64,000 bases of DNA from JAFAMS01 sp049520515 (GCA_049520515.1 JBEKPS010000010.1:73558-137557); one strand, 5' to 3'; positions 7,489 through 16,933 are shown, counted from the first letter of the stretch. Notes: generated from the letters alone by a model not told the origin. Numbers and translations are program-made.

Positions 7489-8082
7489 ATGATGCTTAAA
7501 CGTTCACCTAGCAAAAATGGTCATAAGAAAAGCCAGCCGTTTCTCTCCGATGTTAAGGAGCTGCGGCGGCGCGCACAAGCCGCGATGGAGAAGGGAGCCG
7601 TCACGGCGAGCTATGGGCTCGACCCAAAAGAGGCGGTCAACGTCTTACAAACGGCGCTGGCAACCGAGATCGTGTGCGTGCTCCGCTACACGGCCAACGC
7701 AACCGCGGCGATGGGCATCAATTCGTCGGAAGTTAAGGCCGAGTTCGAGGAGCATGCCAACGACGAGCTGGCCCATTTGCGGAAGATCGCCGAGCGTATT
7801 AACGAGCTCGGTGGGTCGCCGAACCTCAATCCCGAGGGGCTCCTGACGCGCTCGCACAGCCAATACAGTTCTGGACCGAATCTGATAGACATGATCAAGG
7901 AGAACCTGATCGCCGAACGGATCGCGGTCGAATCGTACACCGAGATGATCCGATTCTTTTCCGATAAGGATCCCACGACGCGCATCATGCTCGAGGGGAT
8001 TTTGGCTCAGGAAGAAGAGCACGCGAGCGACATGCACGACCTTCTGGTGGCGCGCGAGGGGCGCCCGATGCTCAAACACTAG
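7489..8082 (+). CDS. Ferritin-like (bacterioferritin/Dps-type) protein
   Basis: About 197 residues with the four-helix ferritin-like fold. Iron ligands are visible as E in ALATEIVCVLRYT, the E-x-x-H pair EEHANDELAHLRKIAERI, E in NLIAERIAVESYTEMI, and EEEHASDMHDLL. The family oxidises and stores iron or protects DNA from peroxide. An N-terminal basic tail (about 20 residues, KRSPSKNGHKKSQP) could bind DNA as in Dps, which is inference. The start is ambiguous: GTG 7480, ATG 7489 and ATG 7492 are in frame and none has a good ribosome-binding site. Divergent from the ALDH-like gene. Confidence 0.85.
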   Translation: MMLKRSPSKNGHKKSQPFLSDVKELRRRAQAAMEKGAVTASYGLDPKEAVNVLQTALATEIVCVLRYTANATAAMGINSSEVKAEFEEHANDELAHLRKIAERINELGGSPNLNPEGLLTRSHSQYSSGPNLIDMIKENLIAERIAVESYTEMIRFFSDKDPTTRIMLEGILAQEEEHASDMHDLLVAREGRPMLKH

Positions 8083-8174
8083 GGTCGTCCGACACCTCTT
8101 TAGTGAGACCGTAAGCACAGGCCAGCCTGGGATGGTAGGGAAGCGAGGCTGCCCCTAGAAGGACGCCGCCCTCA

Positions 8175-11100
8175 ATGCCCGATACCGCCGTTCGCTCCGG
8201 CGGTTTGTTGCGCGAGAGAATGATCATCCGGCGTACGTCCGAGATGCTCGTCTCCGCGCTGCCGCCGGACGTGCTCTTTACGCGTGTTTGTGACTTACTC
8301 GCGTCGCAGTTCAGCGCGCACTTCGTTGCGATTGTCGAAAGCCAGCGCAGCACGTTGCACGTGCGCTGGTCGTTTGTAGCCGGCGATGAAGATCCGAGCA
8401 AAGCGATCGAAGAGATCGACGTCGATGATCTCGACTCTGCGGCTGCGACCGTTCGTTCGATCCCGGGCGACCGCGTCGTTCTGTTCATTCCGCTGCGCTA
8501 CGGGCCCGACTGTTTCGGTTTCCTGACGCTCGCCGGCGGAGCTAAACGGTTTACGCCGGAGCACATCACGCTGCTCGAGACCTGCGCGCGCTACATGGCG
8601 GTCGCGATCTACAACGTAACGCTTGCGCAAGAGAAAGAGCGGCTCGAGGCGCTCGCGACCCGTGACGCGCTGACGGGCGCGTACAATCGCCGCGCTTTCG
8701 ATGAGCGATTGGTTGATGAATGGCGACGAGCGGTTCGATCTCACGAGCCGCTTTCGTTAGTCATGGTCGACGTCGACTATTTCAAGGTCTACAACGATTC
8801 GTACGGGCACGTGGCGGGCGACCATTGCCTCCAACAAGTCGTGCAGGCGCTGGTGAGCTGCGTCTCGCGCAGCGGCGACATGGTGGCGCGCTACGGCGGT
8901 GAAGAGTTCGTCGCGCTGCTTCCGAACACGCCGGAGCAGGGCGGGATCGACGTCGCCGAGCGGATGTGCAAGAAGGTCGAAGAGCTGCGCATCGTGCATC
9001 GCGGCTCCGAGCTCGATCACGTCAGCATTAGCGCCGGCGTTGCGACGATGTTCGCGAATAACGATGACCCGGCGCCGTCGCTGATCGCGGCATCCGACGC
9101 GGCACTCTACCGTGCCAAAGAAAACGGACGCAATCGCGCCGCCACGAGCACGTACATCGGCGAGACACGTCCCGCGCGCCGTCGTTTCGAGGGCCGCAGC
9201 AATCTTCCAGCGCAGCCGACGTCGTTTGTCGGGCGCGAAGCGGAGCTCGCAATGATCTCGCGCGCGCTTCCGACCTCGGCCGTCATCTCGATTCTGGGTC
9301 CAGGTGGCGTCGGCAAGACACGACTTGCAATCGCTGCCGCGCAAGCCGGGCTACCGACGTTCCCGGGAGGCGCGTGGCTGATCGAAGTCGGCGCTGAAAA
9401 CAACGGTGACCGTTTGCCCGCGATCGTTGCCCACACCATGGGCCTCCCCGGCGCCGATCCGCTTGAAGAGCTGCTGGTCTCGCTCGCGGCATCGCCGGCG
9501 TTGATCATTCTCGATTCGTGCGAGCATTTGCTCGGCGCATGCAAGTCGCTGGTCGCCAATGTAACGCGCCGTTGTCACGATGCGCGCATCGTCACCACCT
9601 CGCGCCAACCTCTCGAGATCTCCGGCGAAGTCGGCATTCGTCTCGAACCGTTCCCGCTGGCCGATGCCGCGAAGCTTTTTGTCGCGCGCGCTCGCGACGT
9701 TCGGCCGCAGTTCGCACCGGGTCCCGAAGAAGATGCGGTCGTGCGTGCAGTCGTCGGACGCGTCGACTGTCTGCCCCTCGGAATCGAGCTTGCAGCGATG
9801 CGGCTGCGCAACATGAGCCTGCACCAGCTTGCGGAACACGGCTCGCCGCTAGCGCATCCAACGGATCTCCACGATCGGATCGCTTGGAGCTTCGACACGC
9901 TCAGCGAATCGGAGCGCCGGTTCCTCGCGCGTCTTTCGATTCTACGCGGAGCCTTTGATGAAGACGCCGCGCGCGCCGTCGGCGGCGGCGATGCGTTCGA
10001 CGGCCCAACCAGCTTCGAGCTCCTCACGCAACTCGTCGAGAAATCGCTGGTACAAGTCGACCTCGAGAGCGGCCGCTATCGCCTGCTGGCAACGATTGCG
10101 GATTACGTTCGCGTGCGGCTGGTTGAGTTCGACGACCCGACAGCTATACGTGCGGCTGCGACGCGGCATTACGCCGGGGTCGTTGCGGAACTGCGCGCCG
10201 AGCTGAATGCCGGTGCCCCGCCGGAGTTATTCAACCGTTACGCAGCAGTCAGCGAAAACGTCGATGCCGTTCTCGAAGGCGCGCTCAACGGCGAAGACGT
10301 CGAGAGCGGCGCTGCGCTTGCGGCCGGGATGGCGCTTTTCTGGATCGAGTTGGGGCGTCACGCCACGGCTTCGCGGTTCTTGGATTTGGCAATTAGCCAC
10401 GCCGACCGGCTATCGCGGCGGCGGCTCCTCGACGTCCTCGAAGGAGCCGTCGAAATTCAGGCCGCGGGATCCGATCCCGAGCGGCTCGAGCATCTTGCCG
10501 AGCGCTTCCGAGCCGAGACCGGAACGAGCAACGACGGCGCGGAGACCGCACGCGTTATGCTTGCACTCGCCCTGGCGCGTCATGCGCGTGCGCGGTTCGA
10601 CGAAGCAGGTTCACTGTATCACCATGCGAGCAATGCCTTCCGGATTGCCGGCGAAGCACGCTCGCTCGCCCGTGCGCTTCTGGGTTGGGCCGGGATTGTC
10701 GCAGAGCAAGACGGCGACATTTCGCGGGCCATCGCGCTGCTCAGCGAAGCACTCGATGCGGCGCGCGCAAGCGGCTCGGCATCGATCATGCTCGAGGTAG
10801 TGAGCGAGCTCGTTGAAGTGAATTTGCAGCGTAGCGACGAGACGCATGCGGTCGAAGTCATTCACGACATTGCTGCGCAATGTCACGAATTCAACGACGA
10901 AGCCTCGACGGCGTTCACCACGCTGTTACTCGCGCGCGTCGAGTTGCGTTCGGATTCGATCGTCGGACGCATGCACGCACGCGATGCGCTCGAGTCGTTG
11001 CGTGAGTTTGCGCACCCGGGACGTCTCGCGTCGTGCTTCGAGCTGTTCGTCCGGATGGCAGTCGACGCGCAGCAGGACGAGACTGCGGCGCGGCTCCTGG

Positions 11101-11327
11101 CATTCGCGCAAAACCTGCGCCGCACGCACGGCCTGGCTGGGAGCCTGCGGGAGCAGCGTGAATTCGCGCGCCTTTCGGAACTCCTCGAACGACGGATGGA
11201 CCGGAGTGCGCGTGAACGCGCGACGCGTGAGGGACGCTCGATGGCACTGGAAGGCGCCGCGCATCGGGCATTGACCGAAGGCAAGCCGGCTTCCATGGAG
11301 AGCATCGAAGCGCTGATCCTCGCCTAG
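8175..11327 (+). CDS. GAF-GGDEF diguanylate cyclase fused to a STAND (AfsR/NB-ARC-like) ATPase and helical repeats
   Basis: 1050 residues. Residues about 20-150 form a GAF-like sensor. About 160-325 is a GGDEF domain with catalytic GGEEF (241-245) and an RxxD inhibitory site (RSGD, 232-235), so it should make c-di-GMP under product feedback. From about 345 (PTSFVGREAELAMI) begins a STAND ATPase with Walker A GPGGVGKT (375-382), Walker B LIILDSCEHLL and TTSRQPLEISGE. A winged-helix-like region and then TPR-like helices follow to the C-terminus. AfsR/LuxR-type regulators with this ATPase normally carry a DNA-binding domain; none is visible, its place being taken by the cyclase. A soluble signalling hub is the likely role. 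Confidence 0.88.
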   Translation: MPDTAVRSGGLLRERMIIRRTSEMLVSALPPDVLFTRVCDLLASQFSAHFVAIVESQRSTLHVRWSFVAGDEDPSKAIEEIDVDDLDSAAATVRSIPGDRVVLFIPLRYGPDCFGFLTLAGGAKRFTPEHITLLETCARYMAVAIYNVTLAQEKERLEALATRDALTGAYNRRAFDERLVDEWRRAVRSHEPLSLVMVDVDYFKVYNDSYGHVAGDHCLQQVVQALVSCVSRSGDMVARYGGEEFVALLPNTPEQGGIDVAERMCKKVEELRIVHRGSELDHVSISAGVATMFANNDDPAPSLIAASDAALYRAKENGRNRAATSTYIGETRPARRRFEGRSNLPAQPTSFVGREAELAMISRALPTSAVISILGPGGVGKTRLAIAAAQAGLPTFPGGAWLIEVGAENNGDRLPAIVAHTMGLPGADPLEELLVSLAASPALIILDSCEHLLGACKSLVANVTRRCHDARIVTTSRQPLEISGEVGIRLEPFPLADAAKLFVARARDVRPQFAPGPEEDAVVRAVVGRVDCLPLGIELAAMRLRNMSLHQLAEHGSPLAHPTDLHDRIAWSFDTLSESERRFLARLSILRGAFDEDAARAVGGGDAFDGPTSFELLTQLVEKSLVQVDLESGRYRLLATIADYVRVRLVEFDDPTAIRAAATRHYAGVVAELRAELNAGAPPELFNRYAAVSENVDAVLEGALNGEDVESGAALAAGMALFWIELGRHATASRFLDLAISHADRLSRRRLLDVLEGAVEIQAAGSDPERLEHLAERFRAETGTSNDGAETARVMLALALARHARARFDEAGSLYHHASNAFRIAGEARSLARALLGWAGIVAEQDGDISRAIALLSEALDAARASGSASIMLEVVSELVEVNLQRSDETHAVEVIHDIAAQCHEFNDEASTAFTTLLLARVELRSDSIVGRMHARDALESLREFAHPGRLASCFELFVRMAVDAQQDETAARLLAFAQNLRRTHGLAGSLREQREFARLSELLERRMDRSARERATREGRSMALEGAAHRALTEGKPASMESIEALILA

Positions 11328-11385
11328 GGAGACGCAACCTCGGGGCGAAGAGGCGCGAGTTCGCTTATCGGAGGTTATCTTTCGC

Positions 11386-12615
11386 GTGGCAAAGATCAAG
11401 GTCAAGACTACCCTCGTCGAGCTCGACGGGGACGAGATGACGCGCATCATCTGGGAGATGATCCGCGAGCGCTTGATCAAGCCGTATTTGGACGTCAATC
11501 TCGAGTATTATGACCTCGGAATCGAGTCGCGCGATAAGACCGACGACAAGATCACGCTCGATGCGGCGCGTGCGATTCGCAAGTACGGTGTCGGCGTGAA
11601 ATGCGCAACGATTACGCCCGACGAGGCCCGCGTCAAAGAATTCGGCCTCAAGCAAATGTGGCGCTCGCCGAACGGTACAATTCGCAACGAGTTGGGCGGC
11701 ACGATTTTTCGCGAGCCGATCATCTGCCACAATATTCCGAAGCTGGTTCCGAATTGGACCGAGCCGATCATCATCGGACGTCACGGCTATGGCGATCAAT
11801 ACCGCGCGACGGAGATGCTCATCCCGGGCGCCGGAAAACTGACAATGCGTTTCGAGCCGAAAGACGGCGGCGCCGCCATCGAGCGAGAAGTCTTCGTTTT
11901 CAACGAAGCCGGCGTCGCGCTCTCGATGTACAATCTCGATGAGTCGATTCGCGGCTTCGCGCGCGCATGCTTCAACTACGGGTTGGCGCGCAAATACCCG
12001 GTCTATCTTTCAACCAAGAATACGATTCTCAAAACGTATGATGGCCGTTTCAAAAATCTCTTCGAAGAAGTATTCAACGCGGAGTTCAAAGCCAGATTCG
12101 ACGCTGCAGGTCTGACGTACGAGCATCGGTTGATCGACGACATGGTCGCGTCGGTGCTGAAGTGGCACGGCAGTATCGTCTGGGCATGCAAGAACTATGA
12201 CGGCGACGTCCAGTCCGATACCGTGGCGCAAGGCTATGGATCGCTCGGCCTCATGACCTCAGTCCTCATGACGCCCGACGGCAAAACAGTCGAAGCCGAA
12301 GCCGCGCACGGCACCGTTACACGCCACTACCGGATGCATCAAGCCGGCAAGGAGACGTCGACCAATCCGATCGCGTCGATCTACGCATGGACGCAAGGTT
12401 TGATCTATCGCGGCAGGATGGATGAGACGCCGGATGTCGTGCGATTTGCCGAGACTCTCGAACATGTGTGCGTCGATTTGGTCGAGAGCGGAAAGATGAC
12501 GAAAGACCTCGCGATTCTCATCGGTCCGGACCAGCCTTTCCTCAATACACAGCAGTTTCTTAACGAAATTGACACGGAACTGCAGCGGAAGATGGCGCTC
12601 GTCGGGTCCGCTTGA
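11386..12615 (+). CDS. icd: NADP-dependent isocitrate dehydrogenase
   Basis: 409 residues, the homodimeric type II form related to eukaryotic IDH. It starts KVKTTLVELDGDEMTRIIWE and carries the substrate-loop region WRSPNGTIRNELGGTIFREP, GRHGYGDQYRATE, and the metal-binding DDMVASVLKWHGSIVWACKN. The cofactor region AAHGTVTRHYRMHQAG suggests NADP. It oxidises isocitrate to 2-oxoglutarate in the TCA cycle. GTG 11386 is supported by GGAGG at 11370-11374. It is a single gene with a 58-bp leader after the signalling gene. Confidence 0.95.
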   Translation: MAKIKVKTTLVELDGDEMTRIIWEMIRERLIKPYLDVNLEYYDLGIESRDKTDDKITLDAARAIRKYGVGVKCATITPDEARVKEFGLKQMWRSPNGTIRNELGGTIFREPIICHNIPKLVPNWTEPIIIGRHGYGDQYRATEMLIPGAGKLTMRFEPKDGGAAIEREVFVFNEAGVALSMYNLDESIRGFARACFNYGLARKYPVYLSTKNTILKTYDGRFKNLFEEVFNAEFKARFDAAGLTYEHRLIDDMVASVLKWHGSIVWACKNYDGDVQSDTVAQGYGSLGLMTSVLMTPDGKTVEAEAAHGTVTRHYRMHQAGKETSTNPIASIYAWTQGLIYRGRMDETPDVVRFAETLEHVCVDLVESGKMTKDLAILIGPDQPFLNTQQFLNEIDTELQRKMALVGSA

Positions 12616-12628
12616 GCCCGAAATGTGC

Positions 12629-12634
12629 TAAAAT
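12629..12634 (+). promoter_or_regulatory. Candidate extended -10 element (TGCTAAAAT context)
   Basis: TG-C-TAAAAT (hexamer 12629-12634) between icd and the small gene at 12644. A start site 7-10 bases downstream would fall at or next to that gene's ATG, implying a leaderless mRNA. No convincing -35 hexamer is present. Confidence 0.35.
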
Positions 12635-12643
12635 GTCTGCCTA

Positions 12644-12928
12644 ATGGCAACTCGCCGGGGCCCTGAGCTGCAGGGCGTGTACCGAGACGAAGTAGAGCGC
12701 GTCATCCATGAGGACGCGTTCGAATGTGCGTTTCGCGCCGGGATGTACAAATTCGGGCGGTTATCGAACCGCCGGATTCTCGAGTTGCTGCATACGACGG
12801 CCCGGAGCGTCGAGATCCAGCTTGACGCCGACGATACCGACCTTCTCGATCGTTGGTTCAGCGTGTACTCGATCTATTTTCACGAGCTGAAGAGCCGCCA
12901 GCACTCCGCGCTTCGCCGCGCCGGCTAA
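12644..12928 (+). CDS. Small conserved-looking protein of unknown function
   Basis: 94 residues, charged and helical (DEVERVIHEDAFECAFRAGMYKFGRL), with no signal peptide or membrane segment. No family recognised. The ATG has no ribosome-binding site but is immediately downstream of a candidate -10 element, so it may be leaderless. Its TAA overlaps the stop of the convergent BtuF-like gene by three bases. Confidence 0.6.
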   Translation: MATRRGPELQGVYRDEVERVIHEDAFECAFRAGMYKFGRLSNRRILELLHTTARSVEIQLDADDTDLLDRWFSVYSIYFHELKSRQHSALRRAG

Positions 12929-13806
12929 ACGCGCGCGAGCGCGTCGCCGTGCAACGCACGCGCTAATATCTCCGCACTTTCGACCAGGCGTGGCCCGGGA
13001 CGACTGACATATGCGTTGCCGTCGATTGCAAAGGCGCGGCCTTCGCGAACGGCGCGCAACGCGAGCCATGCGGGAAATGCATCGAGCTCGCGAATCGCAG
13101 CTCGTGCAGCCGGAAGATTGTAGCCGCACGGCGCGACAAACACCGCGTCCGGGTCGGCTTGCGTAATCGCATTCCACTCGAGCTTCTGCGAGTTGCCGCC
13201 GGCATTGGCCAGCACGGGTTCTCCGCCCGCAAGTTCGACGATATCCGGAATCCAGTGTCCGGCATTCATCGGTGGATCGGGCCACTCGAGCAGCAGCGTG
13301 CGTAAGCGCGGCAGCACGCTCGTCATCGAGCGCAGCGCTGCGACGCGCGAGCGCAACTGCGCGACGACTACGGTTGCGCGCTCGGGAACACCGTAGATTT
13401 GCGCAACGGTCTCAATCGTTCCGAAGACGTCTTCGAGGCTTCCGGGTTCGAGCGAGATCACGCGCGGATCGCCGCGCAAGCGTTTGGCTGCCCCGGCGAC
13501 GATCTCGTAGGAGACCGCGCAAACCGCGCACAGCTCTTGCGTGATAATCAAATCAGGCGCGAGTTGCTCGAGCAGATCGCTGTCGAGCGCGTAGAGACTC
13601 GAACCCTGATGGACGTTGGCGCGGACGTGGCGATCGATTTCAGCCGACGTCTGAAGCGATTCGGGCAGCATCGAACGTGTCAGCTTTGGCTTTGAGAGTG
13701 CTTCCGGCGGATAGTCGCACTCGTGGGTGACACCGACGACCTGGTCGCCAAGGCCAAGGCTGAAGCAGATCTCGGTGGAGCTGGGCAGCAAGCTAACGAT
13801 GCGCAC
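12925..13806 (-). CDS. BtuF-like (periplasmic-binding-protein fold) cobalamin/iron-chelate binding protein without signal peptide
   Basis: 293 residues of the PF01497 type: MRIVSLLPSSTEICFSLGLG, then QVVGVTHECDYPPEA, LAPDLIITQELCAVCAVSY, LLLEWPDPPMNAGHWIPDIV. Relatives bind vitamin B12 or siderophores for ABC import. There is no signal peptide or lipobox, and no permease or ATPase gene adjacent, so a transport role is uncertain; such cytosolic single-gene members exist. It follows the EgtB-like gene by six bases and is probably the last gene of that operon. Confidence 0.82.
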   Translation of the reverse strand: MRIVSLLPSSTEICFSLGLGDQVVGVTHECDYPPEALSKPKLTRSMLPESLQTSAEIDRHVRANVHQGSSLYALDSDLLEQLAPDLIITQELCAVCAVSYEIVAGAAKRLRGDPRVISLEPGSLEDVFGTIETVAQIYGVPERATVVVAQLRSRVAALRSMTSVLPRLRTLLLEWPDPPMNAGHWIPDIVELAGGEPVLANAGGNSQKLEWNAITQADPDAVFVAPCGYNLPAARAAIRELDAFPAWLALRAVREGRAFAIDGNAYVSRPGPRLVESAEILARALHGDALARV

Positions 13807-13812
13807 GAAGTG

Positions 13813-15090
13813 CTAGTCGTTCACCGTTCGGAATTTGGCGTAGAGATACGGATAATCACCGTAATACCAATTTCGGAAGCTGCGGCGGATGTGCTCGACC
13901 GCTGTGACCGGTGAGGCACCTTTGACGACGTAATGCTTGCCGTCGAAGAAGTCAGCGGAATATTGCGGGTACGACGCGTGTGGCTCGAAGTCCGCAAACG
14001 GCATAAACGGCGTCGACGTGTGTTCCCAACCGTTCCCGATCAGCTCGGAGACGCCGAACGCGCTCGTTCCCGCCGGGTACGAACCGGCCGGTGCAACATC
14101 CCACGTTTGGAAATCGAAATTGCCGTGCTCGTGCGCCGGAGCAGTATCACCCCACGGATATGCTTGCTCTCCACCGTCCGGCGTCCCAAAAGCAGCGCGA
14201 TGGAATTCGGCTTCGCTCATGAGACGGCGACCTGCCCACGATGCATATTGGCGCGCCTGCTCGTTCGAAACCCACACCGGCGCAGCTTCGAGCATCGGAA
14301 GCACGGCCCACGCCGTGAGGAGTTTGAAGCCGCCGTCGGCTTCAACCCAGAATGATGGCACTGGGCCACCATCGCGCACGAACGCCATCCACTGACGATT
14401 CGTGACCGGATAGACATCGCACTCAAAACGATCGACGTGGACGCGGTGCCCCTCGAATTCGTTGTCCCACCCAAAGGGTATCTCGGCTCGCCGCGCACCG
14501 AGCGTCGCGAACCCCTCTGGAATCTCGACTCGGCGAAGCGCGGGATGTTCTGCGTCGCGCGGCTCGGCGTAATCGTCCGGGCGTATTTTATTTGCGAGCG
14601 GCATCCGATGCAAGATGTATGCGTACGTTTCGTGGTGCATCGGCTCGTGTTCGAGAATCGTCCACGCCGCGTGGGCACGCTCTTTGCGAGGATCGCTTTT
14701 GATATCGAGCGGCTCGTGTCGCAGAATATCCTCGACAACGGCATCGCACTTATCAGCGAACTCCCACACCTCGTTGCGCGCCGGCCAATGTGTGCGCTTT
14801 GCGGCGGCGGCAGACGACGCATCGCTGGGATCGATCCCACGCTCGAACAATGTTTGAAGTGAAAGATCGATTGGCGGCCGTCCGAACGTCTCGTATGCGA
14901 GCTTATTAAACGAAAACGCGGGAAGGTGCCCTTCGTAAAAAACCGTCGGATGACGTAAGGGTATCGGACGCGATTCATATGCGCTGGGCACGACGCGATC
15001 GAACAGGTATCGCGACCGAGATCGGTTGCGGCGATACCAATCGAGAAATCGGTCGCGATCGAGCGCCGGCTGCGCAAGGGCGGTGGTCAC
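13813..15090 (-). CDS. EgtB-like DinB/SUMF1 (formylglycine-generating-enzyme fold) protein
   Basis: 425 residues. N-terminal DinB-type domain with H-rich metal site elements (HPTVFYEGHLPAFSFNKL around 47-64 and HEPMHHETYAYILHRMP around 150-166), then a C-terminal SUMF1/FGE-sulfatase domain from about 195 (VEIPEGFATLGARR, PVTNRQWMAFV, YASWAGRRLMSEAEFHRA, GNGWEHTSTPF). This is the architecture of EgtB, the iron-dependent sulfoxide synthase of ergothioneine synthesis. The methyltransferase EgtD is not adjacent, so the exact substrate is open. GTG start at 15090; located between a c-di-GMP gene and the BtuF-like gene, all minus strand. Confidence 0.85.
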   Translation of the reverse strand: MTTALAQPALDRDRFLDWYRRNRSRSRYLFDRVVPSAYESRPIPLRHPTVFYEGHLPAFSFNKLAYETFGRPPIDLSLQTLFERGIDPSDASSAAAAKRTHWPARNEVWEFADKCDAVVEDILRHEPLDIKSDPRKERAHAAWTILEHEPMHHETYAYILHRMPLANKIRPDDYAEPRDAEHPALRRVEIPEGFATLGARRAEIPFGWDNEFEGHRVHVDRFECDVYPVTNRQWMAFVRDGGPVPSFWVEADGGFKLLTAWAVLPMLEAAPVWVSNEQARQYASWAGRRLMSEAEFHRAAFGTPDGGEQAYPWGDTAPAHEHGNFDFQTWDVAPAGSYPAGTSAFGVSELIGNGWEHTSTPFMPFADFEPHASYPQYSADFFDGKHYVVKGASPVTAVEHIRRSFRNWYYGDYPYLYAKFRTVND

Positions 15091-15099
15091 GATGAGTGC

Positions 15100-16788
15100 C
15101 TACCCGTTTTTGGCGGGAACCGCTGGGGCTTCTGCGAGTGCTGCAACAATGAACGGCTCGATTTCTTCTGGGGGGACGGGTCTAGAATAGTAGTAACCCT
15201 GGACCCGGTCACACGAGTTTCGTCCGAGAAAATCGAGCTGATCCTTGGTCTCCGTCCCCTCGGCACAGACGTCGAGACTCAAGTTATGGGCCATCGCGAT
15301 GACGGTTTTTACGAGCGTTGCGTCATCGTTTTTCGTGATGACGTCGGCAACGAAGGACTTGTCGATCTTGAGCGTGTCGATCGGAAAACGCTTGAGATAC
15401 CCAAGCGATGAATAGCCCGTTCCGAAATCGTCGACGCAGAAGCGAATTCCGACGTCGCGCAATCGCTTCATGATCTCGGTCGAACGCTCGGCGTCGCCCA
15501 TTGCAACCGATTCCGTAATTTCGAATTCGAGCGTATCCGGATCCAGACCGGTCGCATCCAGAACGGTCTTGGCACGCTTGAGCAGATCGGTCTCGTGGAA
15601 TTGCCGCGCTGAAAGGTTGACGGAGATGCGGAGCTTCGGAAGGCCGCGGCTTTGCCATGCAACGAGCTGCCGGCAAGCCGTTTCCATCACGAGCTCGCCG
15701 ATCAACACAATGACGGAGCTCGATTCGGCATTCGGGATAAAGAGGTCCGGGCGGATCATGCCGAGCTTCGGATGCCGCCAGCGAACCAGCGCCTCGAGAC
15801 CAAAGAGGCGGCCGGTCGCGAGCTCGTATTGCGGCTGATAATAGACGACGAACTCGCCGCGCGAGAGCGCCTTACGCAGCGCTTTCTCTTGTTGGAGACG
15901 CGTCGTCATCGCCGCGTTGAGCATTGGCGTATAAAACTGAACGAAGTTGCGGCCCTTTTCTTTGGCGCGATACATCGCCACGTCGGCGTGCTTAAGCAGT
16001 GTCTCTGCATCGCCGCCGTCGTCAGGGTAGATCGAGACGCCGATGCTGGCCGTCGCGTACTGCTCGTAACCGCCGATGATGATCGGCGTATCGATTGCGG
16101 AGCGAATCGACTCCGTGAACGTTTCGAGGCTCGAGAGCTCGCGCTCGTCGGTCAGCACGATCGCAAACTCGTCGCCACCCATGCGAGCGACGGTGCCGCG
16201 GGTGCCGACCCGGAGGCGCAGACGTTCACCGACGACTGAGAGTACCGCGTCGCCGCGCATGTGACCGAACGTATCGTTGATCTCTTTGAAATCGTCCAGA
16301 TCGAGAAAGATGACGGAGAGCTTTCGATTATTGCCGGTGGTCGCGATATGCGAGACCGCCTCGGCCAATCGTTCGACGAACTGGACGCGGTTGGGCAAGC
16401 CCGTGAGCGTATCGAAATACGCCAGTCGATGTAACCGCTCGTGAGCGCGGCGCCGGTCGATCGTATTTCCAACCAGAGCGCTGATCAGCTGAACGAGGTC
16501 ACGGTCGGTCCCGGTAAAGCCGGGTTTGCGCGCCGCCCTCGAAACGAAGTTCAGCGTACCGACGATGGAACCACGAACGTTGATCGGCGCGCCGATGTAG
16601 GCGCGAAACGGCGGTTTTTCACCGCTATCGCTGAGATAGTCGAGTCCGCGAAGATCGTCGAGCGCGAGCGCACCGTCGCTTGCGAGTGCAAGACGGCACA
16701 AGCGCTCGGAGATCGTGTCATCGGACGTTGCACGATCGAGCTCAAAGACTGCGCCGGCATCGCATCCGAGTAAACGGCAACCCAGCAT
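15100..16788 (-). CDS. GAF-GGDEF-EAL cyclic-di-GMP signalling protein
   Basis: 562 residues from the first ATG. A GAF-type domain (to about 120) is followed by GGDEF with ARMGGDEFAIVL (about 203-214) and an EAL domain beginning near residue 310. EAL catalytic elements are intact: LEALVRWRHP, NLSARQF, EITESV, CVDDFGTGYSSL, LKIDKSF, AEGTET and QGYYYSRP, so a working phosphodiesterase is expected; the GGDEF motif is intact as well. The frame stays open about 145 bases upstream of 16788 to the end of the ALDH gene and encodes a plausible first GAF helix (RIRELLLAAAVTTESADEHI), but without ATG, GTG or TTG. Confidence 0.9.
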   Translation of the reverse strand: MLGCRLLGCDAGAVFELDRATSDDTISERLCRLALASDGALALDDLRGLDYLSDSGEKPPFRAYIGAPINVRGSIVGTLNFVSRAARKPGFTGTDRDLVQLISALVGNTIDRRRAHERLHRLAYFDTLTGLPNRVQFVERLAEAVSHIATTGNNRKLSVIFLDLDDFKEINDTFGHMRGDAVLSVVGERLRLRVGTRGTVARMGGDEFAIVLTDERELSSLETFTESIRSAIDTPIIIGGYEQYATASIGVSIYPDDGGDAETLLKHADVAMYRAKEKGRNFVQFYTPMLNAAMTTRLQQEKALRKALSRGEFVVYYQPQYELATGRLFGLEALVRWRHPKLGMIRPDLFIPNAESSSVIVLIGELVMETACRQLVAWQSRGLPKLRISVNLSARQFHETDLLKRAKTVLDATGLDPDTLEFEITESVAMGDAERSTEIMKRLRDVGIRFCVDDFGTGYSSLGYLKRFPIDTLKIDKSFVADVITKNDDATLVKTVIAMAHNLSLDVCAEGTETKDQLDFLGRNSCDRVQGYYYSRPVPPEEIEPFIVAALAEAPAVPAKNG

Positions 16789-16933
16789 AACCGTGTGCGC
16801 GATGTGCTCGTCGGCGGATTCGGTCGTTACCGCCGCCGCTAAGAGAAGCTCGCGAATTCGCTGCGCGTCGGACGCGACTACTTTCGTTCGACTCTTAGGA
16901 GCCGAGCGTTTTTTGGCGACACCGCGTTTCTTG

